Positions 54,191-63,721 of a stretch of DNA of 64,000 nucleotides are shown here, one piece after another. Where the stretch lies: assembly GCF_011044155.1 (NCBI RefSeq), contig NZ_CP049056.1, positions 2,542,001 to 2,606,000 on the forward strand. Direction: 5' to 3'. Position 1 is the first letter of the stretch, and each line of letters starts with the position of its first letter. The notes under the pieces were generated by a model that ran no database searches, was not told the origin of the DNA, and saw only the letters and a list, made by a program, of their open reading frames with translations. This stretch comes from Pikeienuella piscinae (lineage in GTDB: Bacteria; Pseudomonadota; Alphaproteobacteria; Rhodobacterales; Rhodobacteraceae). A program made the position numbers and the translations under genes.

Positions 54191-55351
54191 CTATCCAGCC
54201 AGGACGGCGAAATCCGGCGACAGACCCATTCCGCGCACCTGTTCGGAGATCTCGGCGCGATACAAGGCGTTCGAAATCAGGACGAGGTCGGGCGACAGTT
54301 CGATCAGGGCCTCGGGCGGCACGATCTCCAGCGCGACGCCCGGCGCGAACAACCCGTGCTTGCGCTCATTGAGGTCGACCATCGCCGCGAGCGCTCCGCC
54401 ATCCGGCCCTAGCGCATTGGCGAACGTCACACCCTTGGATCCCGCGCCCCAGATAACGACCTTGCCCGATGCGCCCGCCAGTCGGGCGCGCCAATCCGCG
54501 ATTTCACGTATGGTGGCGTCCCGGAAATTGTCGGCGAGAGCGGCGATGCGATCACTGCCAGCGACGCTGTCCGGAGTGTCAGCGCCGTCAGGGCGCATCT
54601 CGACCATCAGGAATTGCCCTGCATAGCCCGAGCGGACGGAAACCGGTTTGAATCCGGCGCGCCGGAACGCGGAGGCGATCGACGCCGCGCTCCAGTACCC
54701 CACATGCTCATAAATCACGTCCCATATCGAAACGCTTTCGAGCATCCATTCGGCGTTCGGCACCTCGAAATAGACAGGCACGTCGCGGTCGCCGATCGCG
54801 TCGCGGATCGTCTCCAACAGCGAACGCGGCGTATCGAGATGTTCGAGGACATGACGGCATGTGATCATGTCGAAGGGACGGCGAAGTTGCCTCGAATCGA
54901 AATACTCTGGTACGATCTCGACGCCGGGGCGCGCCGCGAAAGGGCTCTCGCGCCCTTCCATCGACGGGTCGAAGCCGGTCGCCGTAGCCACGCCGCCCTG
55001 CATCAGCAGATCGAGCATATGGCCATCCCCGCAGCCGATCTCGATCACATGTTTCCCCACCAGATCGTAGCTGTCGATCAGATGGCGGGACAGATCCTTT
55101 GCAAAGGCCTGAAACGTTGTCGAATGGTGCAGTGCGTTCTCGTATCCGGTGGCGTAAACGACGCGCTCAGGCTCGAACGCCCGGTTCCAGATAAAGGCGC
55201 AAGTTTCACATCTGACCAGATCAATATCACCGACAGGCGCTGCGCGCGCGCTCTCACGGTCGGGCCAGAGCTGATTACAGATCACCGGCATATCCGCGAT
55301 CGAAAGGACATCCTTCGGCGATCCGCATCCGCATATCGGGCATCTCTCCAT
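54191..55351 (-). CDS. C-methyltransferase-like SAM-dependent methyltransferase (third of three)
   Basis: 386 residues with the three-part architecture of sugar C-methyltransferases (TylC3/NovU/TcaB9): a zinc-binding head with CPICGCG (residues 4-10) and CETCAF (about 48-53), a SAM domain with HVIEIGCGDGHMLDL (about 101-115), and a C-terminal Rossmann-like domain (VVIWGAGSKGVTFANALG). The EH pair thought catalytic in TcaB9 is present in IYEHVGYWS. The loop usually NNxxAH is TCRHVLEHLDT here. Its start overlaps the stop of the gene upstream (ATGA). Confidence 0.82.
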   Translation of the reverse strand: MERCPICGCGSPKDVLSIADMPVICNQLWPDRESARAAPVGDIDLVRCETCAFIWNRAFEPERVVYATGYENALHHSTTFQAFAKDLSRHLIDSYDLVGKHVIEIGCGDGHMLDLLMQGGVATATGFDPSMEGRESPFAARPGVEIVPEYFDSRQLRRPFDMITCRHVLEHLDTPRSLLETIRDAIGDRDVPVYFEVPNAEWMLESVSIWDVIYEHVGYWSAASIASAFRRAGFKPVSVRSGYAGQFLMVEMRPDGADTPDSVAGSDRIAALADNFRDATIREIADWRARLAGASGKVVIWGAGSKGVTFANALGPDGGALAAMVDLNERKHGLFAPGVALEIVPPEALIELSPDLVLISNALYRAEISEQVRGMGLSPDFAVLAG

Positions 55352-56538
55352 CAGACCGCCACCAATTCGGGCGTCAGCCCCATTTCTTCCAGGCGCGCGC
55401 CGATCTCGTTCAGATAAATCCGGTTCATCACGATGACGATGTCCGGCGGACTATCCCGCAATTCTTCCGGCGCGCAGACCCTGTGTCCGGTTCCGGGCAG
55501 AAATTTCCCCTGCTTGAAGGGATTGATGTCGATCACGCGCGACACCTCCTCATTCAGGCCATTGGTCGTCAGGAACGACACACCCTTGGAGCCGCCGCCC
55601 CAGATGGCGACGGATTTACCCGCCGCATGCCTCTTGGTGACAAATTCCGTCCAGCGAGCGCGGATAGCGGAAACCCGTTCAGGAAAAGCCGCCGCCAGGC
55701 GCCGAATGTCATCGAGATCGCGCTCGTTCTCGAGCGGCGCCACGCCCGGCGCGGCCTTGGCGTACTGGATGATGTATTGTCCGTCATAGGCCAGGTACAG
55801 TTTCGTCACGTCCATGCCGGCCGCGCGAAACAGGCGCGCATGACTACCCAGAGTGAAATACGAGCAATGCTCGTAGTAGATGTCCCAGAATGCGCCTTCA
55901 TCCAGCACCCGGCGAACATCCGGGGTTTCGAAAAACAACCCCACACCCTCATTTTGCCCGATAGCGCGTGCGATATCAGCCATGAACGTTTTCACGTCCG
56001 GAATATGCTCCAGCGTGTGACGGCAAACCACGAAATCCGGGCTGAAGGGCACGGTGGCGGGGTCGAAATATTCCCGCTGGAACGCAATGTCGTGGCCGCT
56101 CTCGACCGCCAGCCGTTCTGGAATGAAGCCGGGGTCGACGCCAAGCCCGATCGTGCCGGTCTGTTCGGCCAACTCCTTCAGAAATTCACCCTTGCCGCAG
56201 CCGATCTCCAGCGTGCGCTTGCCTTCAAGCCGGCAGAGCGACGCGATCTCGGCCGCAAGGTCCTTGGCGAACTGGTTGAACGTGCCCGAAAAATGTTGGC
56301 TTTCTTCTGTGGTCGAGGCGTAGTCGACAAGCTCCCGAACAAAAACCGTGTTGAAGATGAAACCGCAAGCGTCGCAAAAGCAAAGAACAAGCGGAGCCGT
56401 GCGAAACCCGCGGGCTTCCGCTGCGGTATCCAGCAAAACGCAGCTTTGGACGGGGATCGCGTCGAGCCGGTAGATTTCACTCAGGGCCATGCCTCCGCAG
56501 GCGGGGCAGGCGTCGCGCGGTATCGGCTTGTCCGCCAC
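55351..56538 (-). CDS. C-methyltransferase-like SAM-dependent methyltransferase (second of three)
   Basis: 395 residues starting at GTG 56538, one base after the stop of the fusion gene. Same architecture as its neighbours: zinc head CPACGG (11-16) and CDACGF, SAM motif LEIGCGKGEFLKEL, EH motif IYYEHCSYFTLG, and a C-terminal domain with VAIWGGGSKGVSFLTTNG and NPFKQGKFLPGTG. The central loop reads VCRHTLEHIPD. It shares only motif-level similarity with the following gene, so it is an old duplication or a separate recruit. Substrate presumably a nucleotide- or lipid-linked sugar. Confidence 0.82.
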   Translation of the reverse strand: MADKPIPRDACPACGGMALSEIYRLDAIPVQSCVLLDTAAEARGFRTAPLVLCFCDACGFIFNTVFVRELVDYASTTEESQHFSGTFNQFAKDLAAEIASLCRLEGKRTLEIGCGKGEFLKELAEQTGTIGLGVDPGFIPERLAVESGHDIAFQREYFDPATVPFSPDFVVCRHTLEHIPDVKTFMADIARAIGQNEGVGLFFETPDVRRVLDEGAFWDIYYEHCSYFTLGSHARLFRAAGMDVTKLYLAYDGQYIIQYAKAAPGVAPLENERDLDDIRRLAAAFPERVSAIRARWTEFVTKRHAAGKSVAIWGGGSKGVSFLTTNGLNEEVSRVIDINPFKQGKFLPGTGHRVCAPEELRDSPPDIVIVMNRIYLNEIGARLEEMGLTPELVAV

Positions 56539-56539
56539 T

Positions 56540-58861
56540 TCACCGGCTCACGATCTCAAGGTCGGGAATCGGCACGATGAAACGCCCCCCGGAGGCGAGG
56601 TAGTCCTGTTGTTGGCGGACAATCTCATCGCGGAAGTTCCACGGCAGAATGAGCACGTAATCGGGCCGGTCGCTTTCGAGCTTCGAGGGTTCGTGAATGC
56701 GAAGTCTGACGCCGGGCATGTACTTGCCCTGCTTATGCGTGTTGCGATCGACGACATACTCGATGGCCCGCGTGTTCAGATCAAGAAAGTTGAGCATGAT
56801 CGTGCCCTTGGCCGCAGCGCCATAGGCCGCGATCCGCTTGCCGTCAGCCTTGAGCCTGCCGATCAGTTCCCTCGCTTTCAGCCGAAACTCGCGAACCTTC
56901 GCGCCAAAATCGGCGTAGTAGCTTTCGCTATCCAGGTTGAGCGCCCGCTCTTCAGCCAGAAGCTCGCCAACGGCGTCGCTGGGCGACGCGTCCTTTCCGA
57001 AGAAGAGTCGCAGCGATCCGCCATGGATCGGCAGACGGCGCGCGTCGTTCAGATGCAGGCCATGCCGTTCGAACAGACGTTTCGCGCTGGTGACCGAAAA
57101 GTAGCAGAGATGCTCGTGATAGATGGTGTCGAACTCGACCTGTTCGATCAGATCGCGAACATAGGGGAACTCGACCACGACAACGCCGTCATCCTTCAGA
57201 AGCGTCGCCAGTCCGGCGACCAGATCGTTCTGATCCGCGACATGCGCGACGACATTGTTTGCGATGATGACGTCGGCCTGAACCCCGTCCTCGCGCAGTT
57301 TTTCGGCCACGCGGCGGCCGAAGAAATCGACGACGGTGGGAATGCCCTTTTCAATCGCCGCGTTGGCCGGCTGTTTCGCGGGATCGACGCCCAGAACACC
57401 GACGCCGCGCTCCTTGAAGTTCCGCAACATATAGCCGTCATTCGAGGCGATCTCGATCACGAGACTGTCCGGGCCCAGGCCCCGGGTCTCGATCAACTCC
57501 ATCGCGTTTTCGCGGCTGTGCTTCAGAAGATCCTCCGAGAAGGACGAAAAATAGAGGTAGTCGTCTCCGAACATCTCTTCAGGTGGCCGGGTTTCGAGAA
57601 GCTGAACCAGGCTGCATCCCGGGCAATACGCCAGGCGGAGCGGCGCGAGTTTCTCGTCGGATTCCAGTCGGGATTCCTCCAGCAGTCCGTCCGAACGCGG
57701 CATCAGCCCGAGATCAAGGATCGGCCGCAACCCCGCATGCCCGCATGAAGTGCAAGAGACCTTGCCCGCATCATCAGCAAACTCGGCCGGGATGGTCTCC
57801 GCGCCGCAACCGGAATTGTCGGCGCCGCCTGTCGCCGTATGGATCAGCCGTTCGTCGATGATCCCGTCGTCGATCAGTTTCTTGATGTGCCCGATCCGCT
57901 GGTAGCGAGGGCCCTCGAATTCTTCCAGCGTCAGGTTCGCCCGCCTGTAGCTATCGAAGAGCGACTGCGCCCCCTTGCGCGCATCCCATGTCGGCTTGAA
58001 ATGCGGCATGACGCGTTGGATCTTGTCGCAGTTCACCCGATAGGATCGCTTGTCGGGACCGGCGTCGTCGGCGAAGGTGACCTTGCAGCCCGGAACGACC
58101 TCCGCCACGATCTCGGCCAGTTCGCGGATCTGATAATTGTGCTCCGTCAGGCCGACATTGAACGCCTCGTTCCGAATGGCGGCGACCGGGGCTTCCAGCG
58201 TCGCCAGCATCGCCCTCGAGATGTCTTCGATATGCGTGATCGGCCGCCATGGCGTGCCATCCGACTTCATGTGGATATTGCCCGTGGTGACGGCCCAGGC
58301 CACGAGGTTGTTCAGCACGAGGTCGAACCTGATCCGCGGGCTGACCCCGTAGGCGGTCGCCGAACGCAGGAACGTCGGGGTGAAGCTGTCATCGGCGAGT
58401 TCGGCCAGCGCCTGTTCCGACCGGACCTTGCTTTCGCCATAGGGCGTCACCGGATTGAAGGCCCCGTTTTCGTCAATGAAGTCAGCGCCCGATGCGCCGT
58501 AATTCGAACAGGATGACGAGAAGACGAAACGCAGGACGCCCGCGGCTTTCGCAGCCCTCGCCACAGCCATCGTTCCATCGAAGTTGATGTCATAGGTCGT
58601 CGCGGGGCGGAAATCCCCGAGCGGATCGTTCGAGAGCGCCGCCAGATGGATGACCGCGTCGAAGCCGAGAAAGTCGCCCGGCGTCACATCGCGAATGTCC
58701 TTGACCAGCGTGGGGACAGAGGGAACCTCCCCGCCCTGAGCGAAAGTGCAGCGCCGATAAAGGTCGCTGTCGAGCCCCGCGACATCGTGGCCCGCGGATT
58801 TCAGCATCGGCGTCAGGACCGTCCCGATATAACCCTGATTTCCGGTGACAAGCACGCGCAT
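56540..58861 (-). CDS. Fusion of NAD-dependent sugar epimerase/dehydratase and C-methyltransferase
   Basis: 773 residues in one frame. Residues 1-330 are an extended [17 protein letters not shown] (3-16), [19 protein letters not shown] with the catalytic serine, and [12 protein letters not shown] with Tyr-x3-Lys. Residues about 355-773 are a C-methyltransferase: zinc head CTSCGHAGL and [33 protein letters not shown] (EH pair) and the C-terminal Rossmann-like domain [17 protein letters not shown] Gly/Ala-rich linker ([11 protein letters not shown]) joins them. The enzyme should modify a nucleotide sugar in two successive steps. It is five bases after the cytidylyltransferase gene, so a CDP-sugar is likely. 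Confidence 0.88.
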   Translation of the reverse strand: MRVLVTGNQGYIGTVLTPMLKSAGHDVAGLDSDLYRRCTFAQGGEVPSVPTLVKDIRDVTPGDFLGFDAVIHLAALSNDPLGDFRPATTYDINFDGTMAVARAAKAAGVLRFVFSSSCSNYGASGADFIDENGAFNPVTPYGESKVRSEQALAELADDSFTPTFLRSATAYGVSPRIRFDLVLNNLVAWAVTTGNIHMKSDGTPWRPITHIEDISRAMLATLEAPVAAIRNEAFNVGLTEHNYQIRELAEIVAEVVPGCKVTFADDAGPDKRSYRVNCDKIQRVMPHFKPTWDARKGAQSLFDSYRRANLTLEEFEGPRYQRIGHIKKLIDDGIIDERLIHTATGGADNSGCGAETIPAEFADDAGKVSCTSCGHAGLRPILDLGLMPRSDGLLEESRLESDEKLAPLRLAYCPGCSLVQLLETRPPEEMFGDDYLYFSSFSEDLLKHSRENAMELIETRGLGPDSLVIEIASNDGYMLRNFKERGVGVLGVDPAKQPANAAIEKGIPTVVDFFGRRVAEKLREDGVQADVIIANNVVAHVADQNDLVAGLATLLKDDGVVVVEFPYVRDLIEQVEFDTIYHEHLCYFSVTSAKRLFERHGLHLNDARRLPIHGGSLRLFFGKDASPSDAVGELLAEERALNLDSESYYADFGAKVREFRLKARELIGRLKADGKRIAAYGAAAKGTIMLNFLDLNTRAIEYVVDRNTHKQGKYMPGVRLRIHEPSKLESDRPDYVLILPWNFRDEIVRQQQDYLASGGRFIVPIPDLEIVSR

Positions 58862-58866
58862 TGAAT

Positions 58867-59640
58867 CTACTCCCAGACCGCCCAGGGGCGGCCCCCCGAA
58901 TCCCAGAGTTTCTGCAGGTTGTGCTTGTCGCGCAGGGTGTCCATCGCCGCCCAGAAACCCTCGTGACGATAGGCCATCAACTGACCGTCCCGGGCGAGAT
59001 TCTCAAGCGGGGCGTGCTCGAACATCATCATGTCGCCCTCGATATAATCGAAGACCTGCGGCTCCAGCACAAAAAACGCACCGTTGATCCAGCCCTCGGT
59101 CGTCTGTGGTTTTTCCTCGAACGCGACAACCTTGTCGTCCTGGAACCGCATATGGCCGTAACGGGCTGGCGGACGGACGGCGGTGATGGTGGCCAGTTTT
59201 CCATGACTCTTGTGGAAGGCGATCAATTTCCTGATGTCGATGTCCGAGACTCCATCGCCCCAGGTCAACATGAAGGTCGAATCGCCCAGATAAGGCTTCA
59301 AACGCTTGACCCGCCCGCCCGTCAGGGTTTCGTCGCCGGTCTCGATCAGGTCGACCTTCCAGGGCGCATGGTCCTTTTCATGCCGGCGCACGGGTTCGAC
59401 GTTCTCCATGTCGACCGTCAGGTTTCCCGAGAGCGTCCCATACTCGACGAAATAGCGTTTGATGTAATCGCCCTTGTATCCCAGAGCGACTGCAAATTCG
59501 TTAAATCCATAATACGAATAGATATTCATTATATGCCAAAGAATCGGCTTCCCGCCAATTTCAACCATTGGCTTAGGTCTAATTGTCGTTTCTTCCGCAA
59601 GGCGAGTACCCTTGCCGCCAGCCAGGATTGCGGTTTTCAT
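58867..59640 (-). CDS. rfbF: Glucose-1-phosphate cytidylyltransferase
   Basis: 257 residues from the ATG at 59640 (GAAGGA nine bases upstream; the frame extends eight codons further without support). [17 protein letters not shown] (2-18) is the nucleotidyltransferase signature, and [28 protein letters not shown] and [17 protein letters not shown] match RfbF/DdhA. It makes CDP-glucose from CTP and glucose-1-phosphate, the entry to CDP-6-deoxy and branched sugars. The usual next enzyme, CDP-glucose 4,6-dehydratase, is not in the window unless the fused SDR fills that role. Confidence 0.93.
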   Translation of the reverse strand: MKTAILAGGKGTRLAEETTIRPKPMVEIGGKPILWHIMNIYSYYGFNEFAVALGYKGDYIKRYFVEYGTLSGNLTVDMENVEPVRRHEKDHAPWKVDLIETGDETLTGGRVKRLKPYLGDSTFMLTWGDGVSDIDIRKLIAFHKSHGKLATITAVRPPARYGHMRFQDDKVVAFEEKPQTTEGWINGAFFVLEPQVFDYIEGDMMMFEHAPLENLARDGQLMAYRHEGFWAAMDTLRDKHNLQKLWDSGGRPWAVWE

Positions 59641-59731
59641 AAACGGTTTTCCTTCAATAGACACCTGTTGTTGGTTATATTCACTGTATGACCTTGAGTC
59701 GTATTTAGCATCATCTCCACCTCATCAATCG
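59641..59731 (-). promoter_or_regulatory. AT-rich gap upstream of rfbF, likely internal promoter
   Basis: A 91-bp gap in an otherwise tightly packed operon. It is clearly AT-richer than its surroundings and on the minus strand contains TTGACG, later TAAATA and TATAAC words. The spacing does not give one clean -35/-10 pair, so this is only a likely secondary promoter for the sugar-modification genes. Confidence 0.35.
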
Positions 59732-60847
59732 TCAAGGGATCGAAGCGCAGCGCTTGTAGAACGCGTGATACGCGTCACGCATCGCGCCAAGGGAAAAGCG
59801 CCGCATCGCCTGATCCCGGGCTTCGTCGCCCATCGTTTTGCGCAGCGCGGCGTCGTCAATCAGCCGCCGGACCGCCCGGGCCATGCCAAACGGCTCGTCC
59901 GGGCGCACGACGATGCCGGACACCCCGTCTTCAACGATCTCGGCCGGCCCCTTGCCGTCGAAGACGATCGCGGGCAGGCCCGCGGCCATCCCTTCGGCGA
60001 CGGCGAGGCCGAAAGCCTCATCCAGCGCGGCGTGCAGATAAATGTCCGATGCGCCGAGAAGAGCGGCGACCTCGTCGCTCAGCCCGAGCAACATGACCCG
60101 CCCGTCCAATCTCAGCTCCGCAGCGGCAGCTTCGAGCCTGCGCCGCTGACTGCCCTCGCCCACGATGACGAGCATGACATCCGGACACGCCTTCGCAACT
60201 TCGGCGAATTCCACGATCATCGTCTCGTGACGCTTGCGCGCGACAAGCGCGCCGACCGAAATCAGAACGATCCAGTCGTCATCCCACCCGAAACGTCTTC
60301 GTAGCGCTAGAACCCGAGACTTCGAGAGCGGCGTGTAGCAGGACAGATCGATCCCGTTTCGGATCAGGGAAATGCGCTCTTCGGGAATGTTCCACCTCAC
60401 ACGCAGATAGGCCCGGGAGGTTTCGCTGATCGCAACCCAGCGATTGATCCACCAGCTTCGGAGCGTCAGAAGGTTTCTCGCCGCCCTCAGCTTGCTACGC
60501 ACGCCATGGGGGGCGGGCCCTATCGCGGTTCCGAAATGCTGCGTGCGAACCACCGAGTAACCGATAAGCCGAGCGACTATGCAGACCGCGACGGCCTTTC
60601 TGCTGTGCACATGCAGGATGTTGTATCCATCGGACTTCATGCGGAAGAGCGCGCTGATGGCCGCCGCCCGCGAACCGGCTTCAACGATGACGCCCTGGTC
60701 GACCATGCGCCGGAAGCGCGCGTCAATTTCGCGCGTATCCATGCAAACGCCCCTGCATTCCAGACGCCCGTCCGTCATGAGATCGTGGATCACCTGCGTC
60801 ACCCCGACGCCCGGGCGGACGTTGTCGAGCAGGTGGCAAATCTTCAA
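59732..60847 (-). CDS. Glycosyltransferase family 4 protein
   Basis: A 371-residue GT-B enzyme. The acceptor domain starts KICHLLDNVRPGVGVTQVIHD and has ILHVHSRKAVAV; the donor domain has ISVGALVARKRHE, VIVGEGSQRRRLE and the family 4 E-x7-E-like region DEAFGLAVAEGMAAGLPAIV. It transfers a hexose or similar sugar in polysaccharide assembly. It lies 21 bases after the autokinase stop. The 91-bp gap follows it. Confidence 0.9.
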   Translation of the reverse strand: MKICHLLDNVRPGVGVTQVIHDLMTDGRLECRGVCMDTREIDARFRRMVDQGVIVEAGSRAAAISALFRMKSDGYNILHVHSRKAVAVCIVARLIGYSVVRTQHFGTAIGPAPHGVRSKLRAARNLLTLRSWWINRWVAISETSRAYLRVRWNIPEERISLIRNGIDLSCYTPLSKSRVLALRRRFGWDDDWIVLISVGALVARKRHETMIVEFAEVAKACPDVMLVIVGEGSQRRRLEAAAAELRLDGRVMLLGLSDEVAALLGASDIYLHAALDEAFGLAVAEGMAAGLPAIVFDGKGPAEIVEDGVSGIVVRPDEPFGMARAVRRLIDDAALRKTMGDEARDQAMRRFSLGAMRDAYHAFYKRCASIP

Positions 60848-60868
60848 CGCGATTCCCGCCCGGATCGC

Positions 60869-63214
60869 CTAGCTGAAATATCCAGCATAGCTTTGCTTGT
60901 AGATGAATTCGTTATCCGAGTATTTCTTCGCTTTCGACTGCGACACCAGCGTGAAGACGCAGCCCGCGAGATGAGCGTCCATGGACTGAAGTTCGCGCAG
61001 CCCTTCTCTCACGGCGTTCTTGCTCGTGCCGTTCCAGCGCACCAGATAGATGATCGTGTCAGCCATGGACGCAAGCAGGCGGGCGTCGGTGACGGCCAGC
61101 GCCGGGGGCGTGTCCAGGATGACCAGGTCGTACTTGTCCCGAAGAATTCCCATAACTTCCTTGAACCGTTGCGACGAAAGTATGTCGGCCGGGCTTTCGT
61201 GAAACGACTCCTGTTCACTCAGGGCGAGGACGTGAAGGCCGGATTTCGGCTCTATCGCCAGAGCCTCCTCCAGCGCGCATTCACGGCGCATATACGCGGC
61301 CAGGCCCGCGCGGCGCTCCGATCCGCTCACGCTTGGAAACTTGGAATAGATGCGCGCATTCCTCTCGTCGCGCAGATCGCAACTGACAAGAATCGTGCTT
61401 CGGCCGGTTCTCTGGCTCGCCAGACTGATCAGGAACGATGTGGCGCTCTTACTTTCGCCGGGCACAGACGAGGTGAACATCACCACCTTCGGCTGCCGCG
61501 CGGGATCGCTGTAGAGGATGCCCGTCCGGAGATTGCGTATGCTCTCGGCCAGGAGGCTCTTGGGCTGCGACAGGAACTCCTGTGCGAGTTTCGGCAGATT
61601 GCGGCGTTTTCCGACCATCGGGATCGACGCGAGAATGGGCAGCCGGGTGATCTCCGCCAGTTCGCGCGGATCACGGACGGAATTATCGAGACGCTCTCTC
61701 AGCAGCAAAACCAGGGCGCCCAGAAACAAGCCCGCGCCACCGGACGCGAGCAACAACCGCGTGCTCGCCTCCCGATCCGGACTCGACGGCGGGTCGGCCC
61801 GCGAAAGGATCCGCGCGTCCGCGGACTGCATGTTGGCTTGTTCGGTGATCTCCTTCTGTCTGGCGACGAAAGTCTGCAGGAGCGTTTGATTGGCCTGAAC
61901 TTCGCGCTCGAGGCGGGAGGTTGAGAGTTCGTCGGCCGTCCTCTCGATCGACATCACCTCCAACTCGCGAATCATTTCCTCGAGTTGAGCCTCACGTTTC
62001 TTGAGCGAGGTGACTTCAAAGTCGAGCGCGGCCACGATGTATTCAGCTTCTTCGCGAATACTTGCATTGATCTGCTTTCGAAGAGCGATATTGCGGGCCC
62101 TTGATGGCGAGATGTTATCGCCGCTGATGGCGCGGTCCTGCGCGATCTCATCTCGAATCTCGATGTCATGTATCCGAAAACCGGTGATGAGATCCGAGTC
62201 TCGAAACTCGGTCACGCTCCAGAGATCGTCGCCCGCTTCCAGGGCGGCCGCGGCGCGCTCGTACCGCGCCTGGGAATCGGCCAGCCGGAGCCGGATGTCG
62301 GCCAACGCCTGATTCGATGCGCTCAGCTGAATGGTCAGCATCTCGGAACTCTGAGCATGCCGCGCAGCCAGATCGAGCCGCGCGGCTTCCAGCGCCTCTT
62401 CGGAACGGGCGACTCTGCGCCTCTGATCCTCGATGCTCCGATTGACCATCTCGATCACCGCGACGACATCCTGGTTCTTCGTCATCTGCTGAAACGAGAT
62501 GTATTCATCGCTTATCGTGTTGGCGACCAGCGCGGCCTGCTGCGGGTCAGGCGCTCCGTAGACGACTTCGATCACTCGCGATCCGCCGATGTGGCTGATC
62601 TGGAGATTCGCGCGCAGTTTGCTGATCGCGGCCCGAACTGCGTTGGACTTCCGGTCTTCGTCGGAAAGTGAGTCTGTCTCCGAGGGGCTCTCCCTCAGGC
62701 CCAGCCGCACCACGAGACCGTCAATCAGCTCTGCGCTGGCCGGCAGACCCCATTGGGCCAGCAGATCGTCCGTGTAGCGGGACAGGGAGAATTCGTCGGC
62801 GGGCGCGCTGTCGTCATCGGGGGCCGGGGCCTCCAACTCCGCCGACTCGACTTCGGCCAGCCCAAGACGCTCCACCACTTTCCCGAGCAGCGTCGTGGAG
62901 TTGAGAATCTCGATCTGGTTGCCGAGTCCCCTTCCGGCGTCCGGCTCAGCCAGAACATTCGAAATGGCGACGATCTGAAGACGTTCGGGTTCGAACAGGA
63001 TGCTGGTCTTCGCCAGATAGACCGGCTCCTGCCTGCTCACATGATAGGCGCCGACACCCAAGCCGAAGATGATGAAAAGCAGTATCAATAGCCTGCCGCG
63101 CCAGATAATCAGCGCGATCTTCCTTAAATCCAGAATGCTTTCCGTAGTGTTCTCATAGGGGAGTTCATACGCATCCACATCAAACCGCCCCTCCTGATTT
63201 GCCGCACGATTCAT
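60869..63214 (-). CDS. Polysaccharide co-polymerase/tyrosine autokinase (Wzz-Wzc/ExoP type)
   Basis: 781 residues from the ATG at 63214 (AGGTGG six bases upstream; a longer frame to 63403 lacks family sequence). Two helices, about 35-55 and 485-508, bracket a periplasmic coiled-coil domain. The cytoplasmic kinase has Walker A TSSVPGESKSATS (about 577-590), Walker A' LVSCDLRD (about 612) and Walker B YDLVILDTPPAL (about 693). The tail ends with four tyrosines (KKYSDNEFIYKQSYAGYFS), the autophosphorylation cluster. Such proteins set chain length and gate export of exopolysaccharide. Walker A has Ser in place of the Gly before Lys, and Walker A' has Cys where Asp or Ile-Asp-Ala is usual; activity may differ. 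Confidence 0.9.
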   Translation of the reverse strand: MNRAANQEGRFDVDAYELPYENTTESILDLRKIALIIWRGRLLILLFIIFGLGVGAYHVSRQEPVYLAKTSILFEPERLQIVAISNVLAEPDAGRGLGNQIEILNSTTLLGKVVERLGLAEVESAELEAPAPDDDSAPADEFSLSRYTDDLLAQWGLPASAELIDGLVVRLGLRESPSETDSLSDEDRKSNAVRAAISKLRANLQISHIGGSRVIEVVYGAPDPQQAALVANTISDEYISFQQMTKNQDVVAVIEMVNRSIEDQRRRVARSEEALEAARLDLAARHAQSSEMLTIQLSASNQALADIRLRLADSQARYERAAAALEAGDDLWSVTEFRDSDLITGFRIHDIEIRDEIAQDRAISGDNISPSRARNIALRKQINASIREEAEYIVAALDFEVTSLKKREAQLEEMIRELEVMSIERTADELSTSRLEREVQANQTLLQTFVARQKEITEQANMQSADARILSRADPPSSPDREASTRLLLASGGAGLFLGALVLLLRERLDNSVRDPRELAEITRLPILASIPMVGKRRNLPKLAQEFLSQPKSLLAESIRNLRTGILYSDPARQPKVVMFTSSVPGESKSATSFLISLASQRTGRSTILVSCDLRDERNARIYSKFPSVSGSERRAGLAAYMRRECALEEALAIEPKSGLHVLALSEQESFHESPADILSSQRFKEVMGILRDKYDLVILDTPPALAVTDARLLASMADTIIYLVRWNGTSKNAVREGLRELQSMDAHLAGCVFTLVSQSKAKKYSDNEFIYKQSYAGYFS

Positions 63215-63721
63215 CGGCACCACCTGTCTCGAGTGCACATTCAGTTCCTCGATACCTATACTTCTCCCACAACAAGGCGCGGGCAGACCGAAAGAGTCTT
63301 TAGCCTCTCCTATGAGGAACCATATCAGGGCACAAAACCGCCCGGTTGTCGATAATACCTCGCCCGAGACGATGCGCCGAAATGCACACTCGCCGCCCGC
63401 CAACGGAAGCGGGCGCGCGTCGCTTCACGCGGCGTTCCGGGAATTTACGCGCGTCTCAACGTCGCGCTGGAGGCGATCCACCCCCTCGCGATCGGTCTGA
63501 CCGCGCCGTCCCGGAGAGCGAACGCGCGGATGGCGCGGACTTCCAACGCCGTCTCTCAAGCTTCTTGACATCCTGTCGGCGCTGCACTCTGGTGAAAAGT
63601 GCAAGCGGTTGCTTCCGCAAGCATCTGGAAGGTTGGCGCGCTTAATGCGGGTACTTTCTCCTTCGTATTTGCGGATCCGCGAACGTTCGCGTCGACGCAG
63701 CAATGCGGGAGGAGACGCCAG
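63215..63721. other. Divergent intergenic region, 507 bp
   Basis: Between the autokinase and the NarK gene. A TTGACA hexamer at 63565-63570 lacks a good -10 partner. No perfect FNR-type TTGAT-N4-ATCAA site was seen near the NarK start. Frames through it are antisense artefacts; no gene is supported. Confidence 0.4.

Noticed and set aside
63215-63721. FNR or NnrR box upstream of narK
   Set aside because: I looked for TTGAT-N4-ATCAA and close variants and found only a TTGACATCCTGTCGG word that does not fit the symmetry or spacing.
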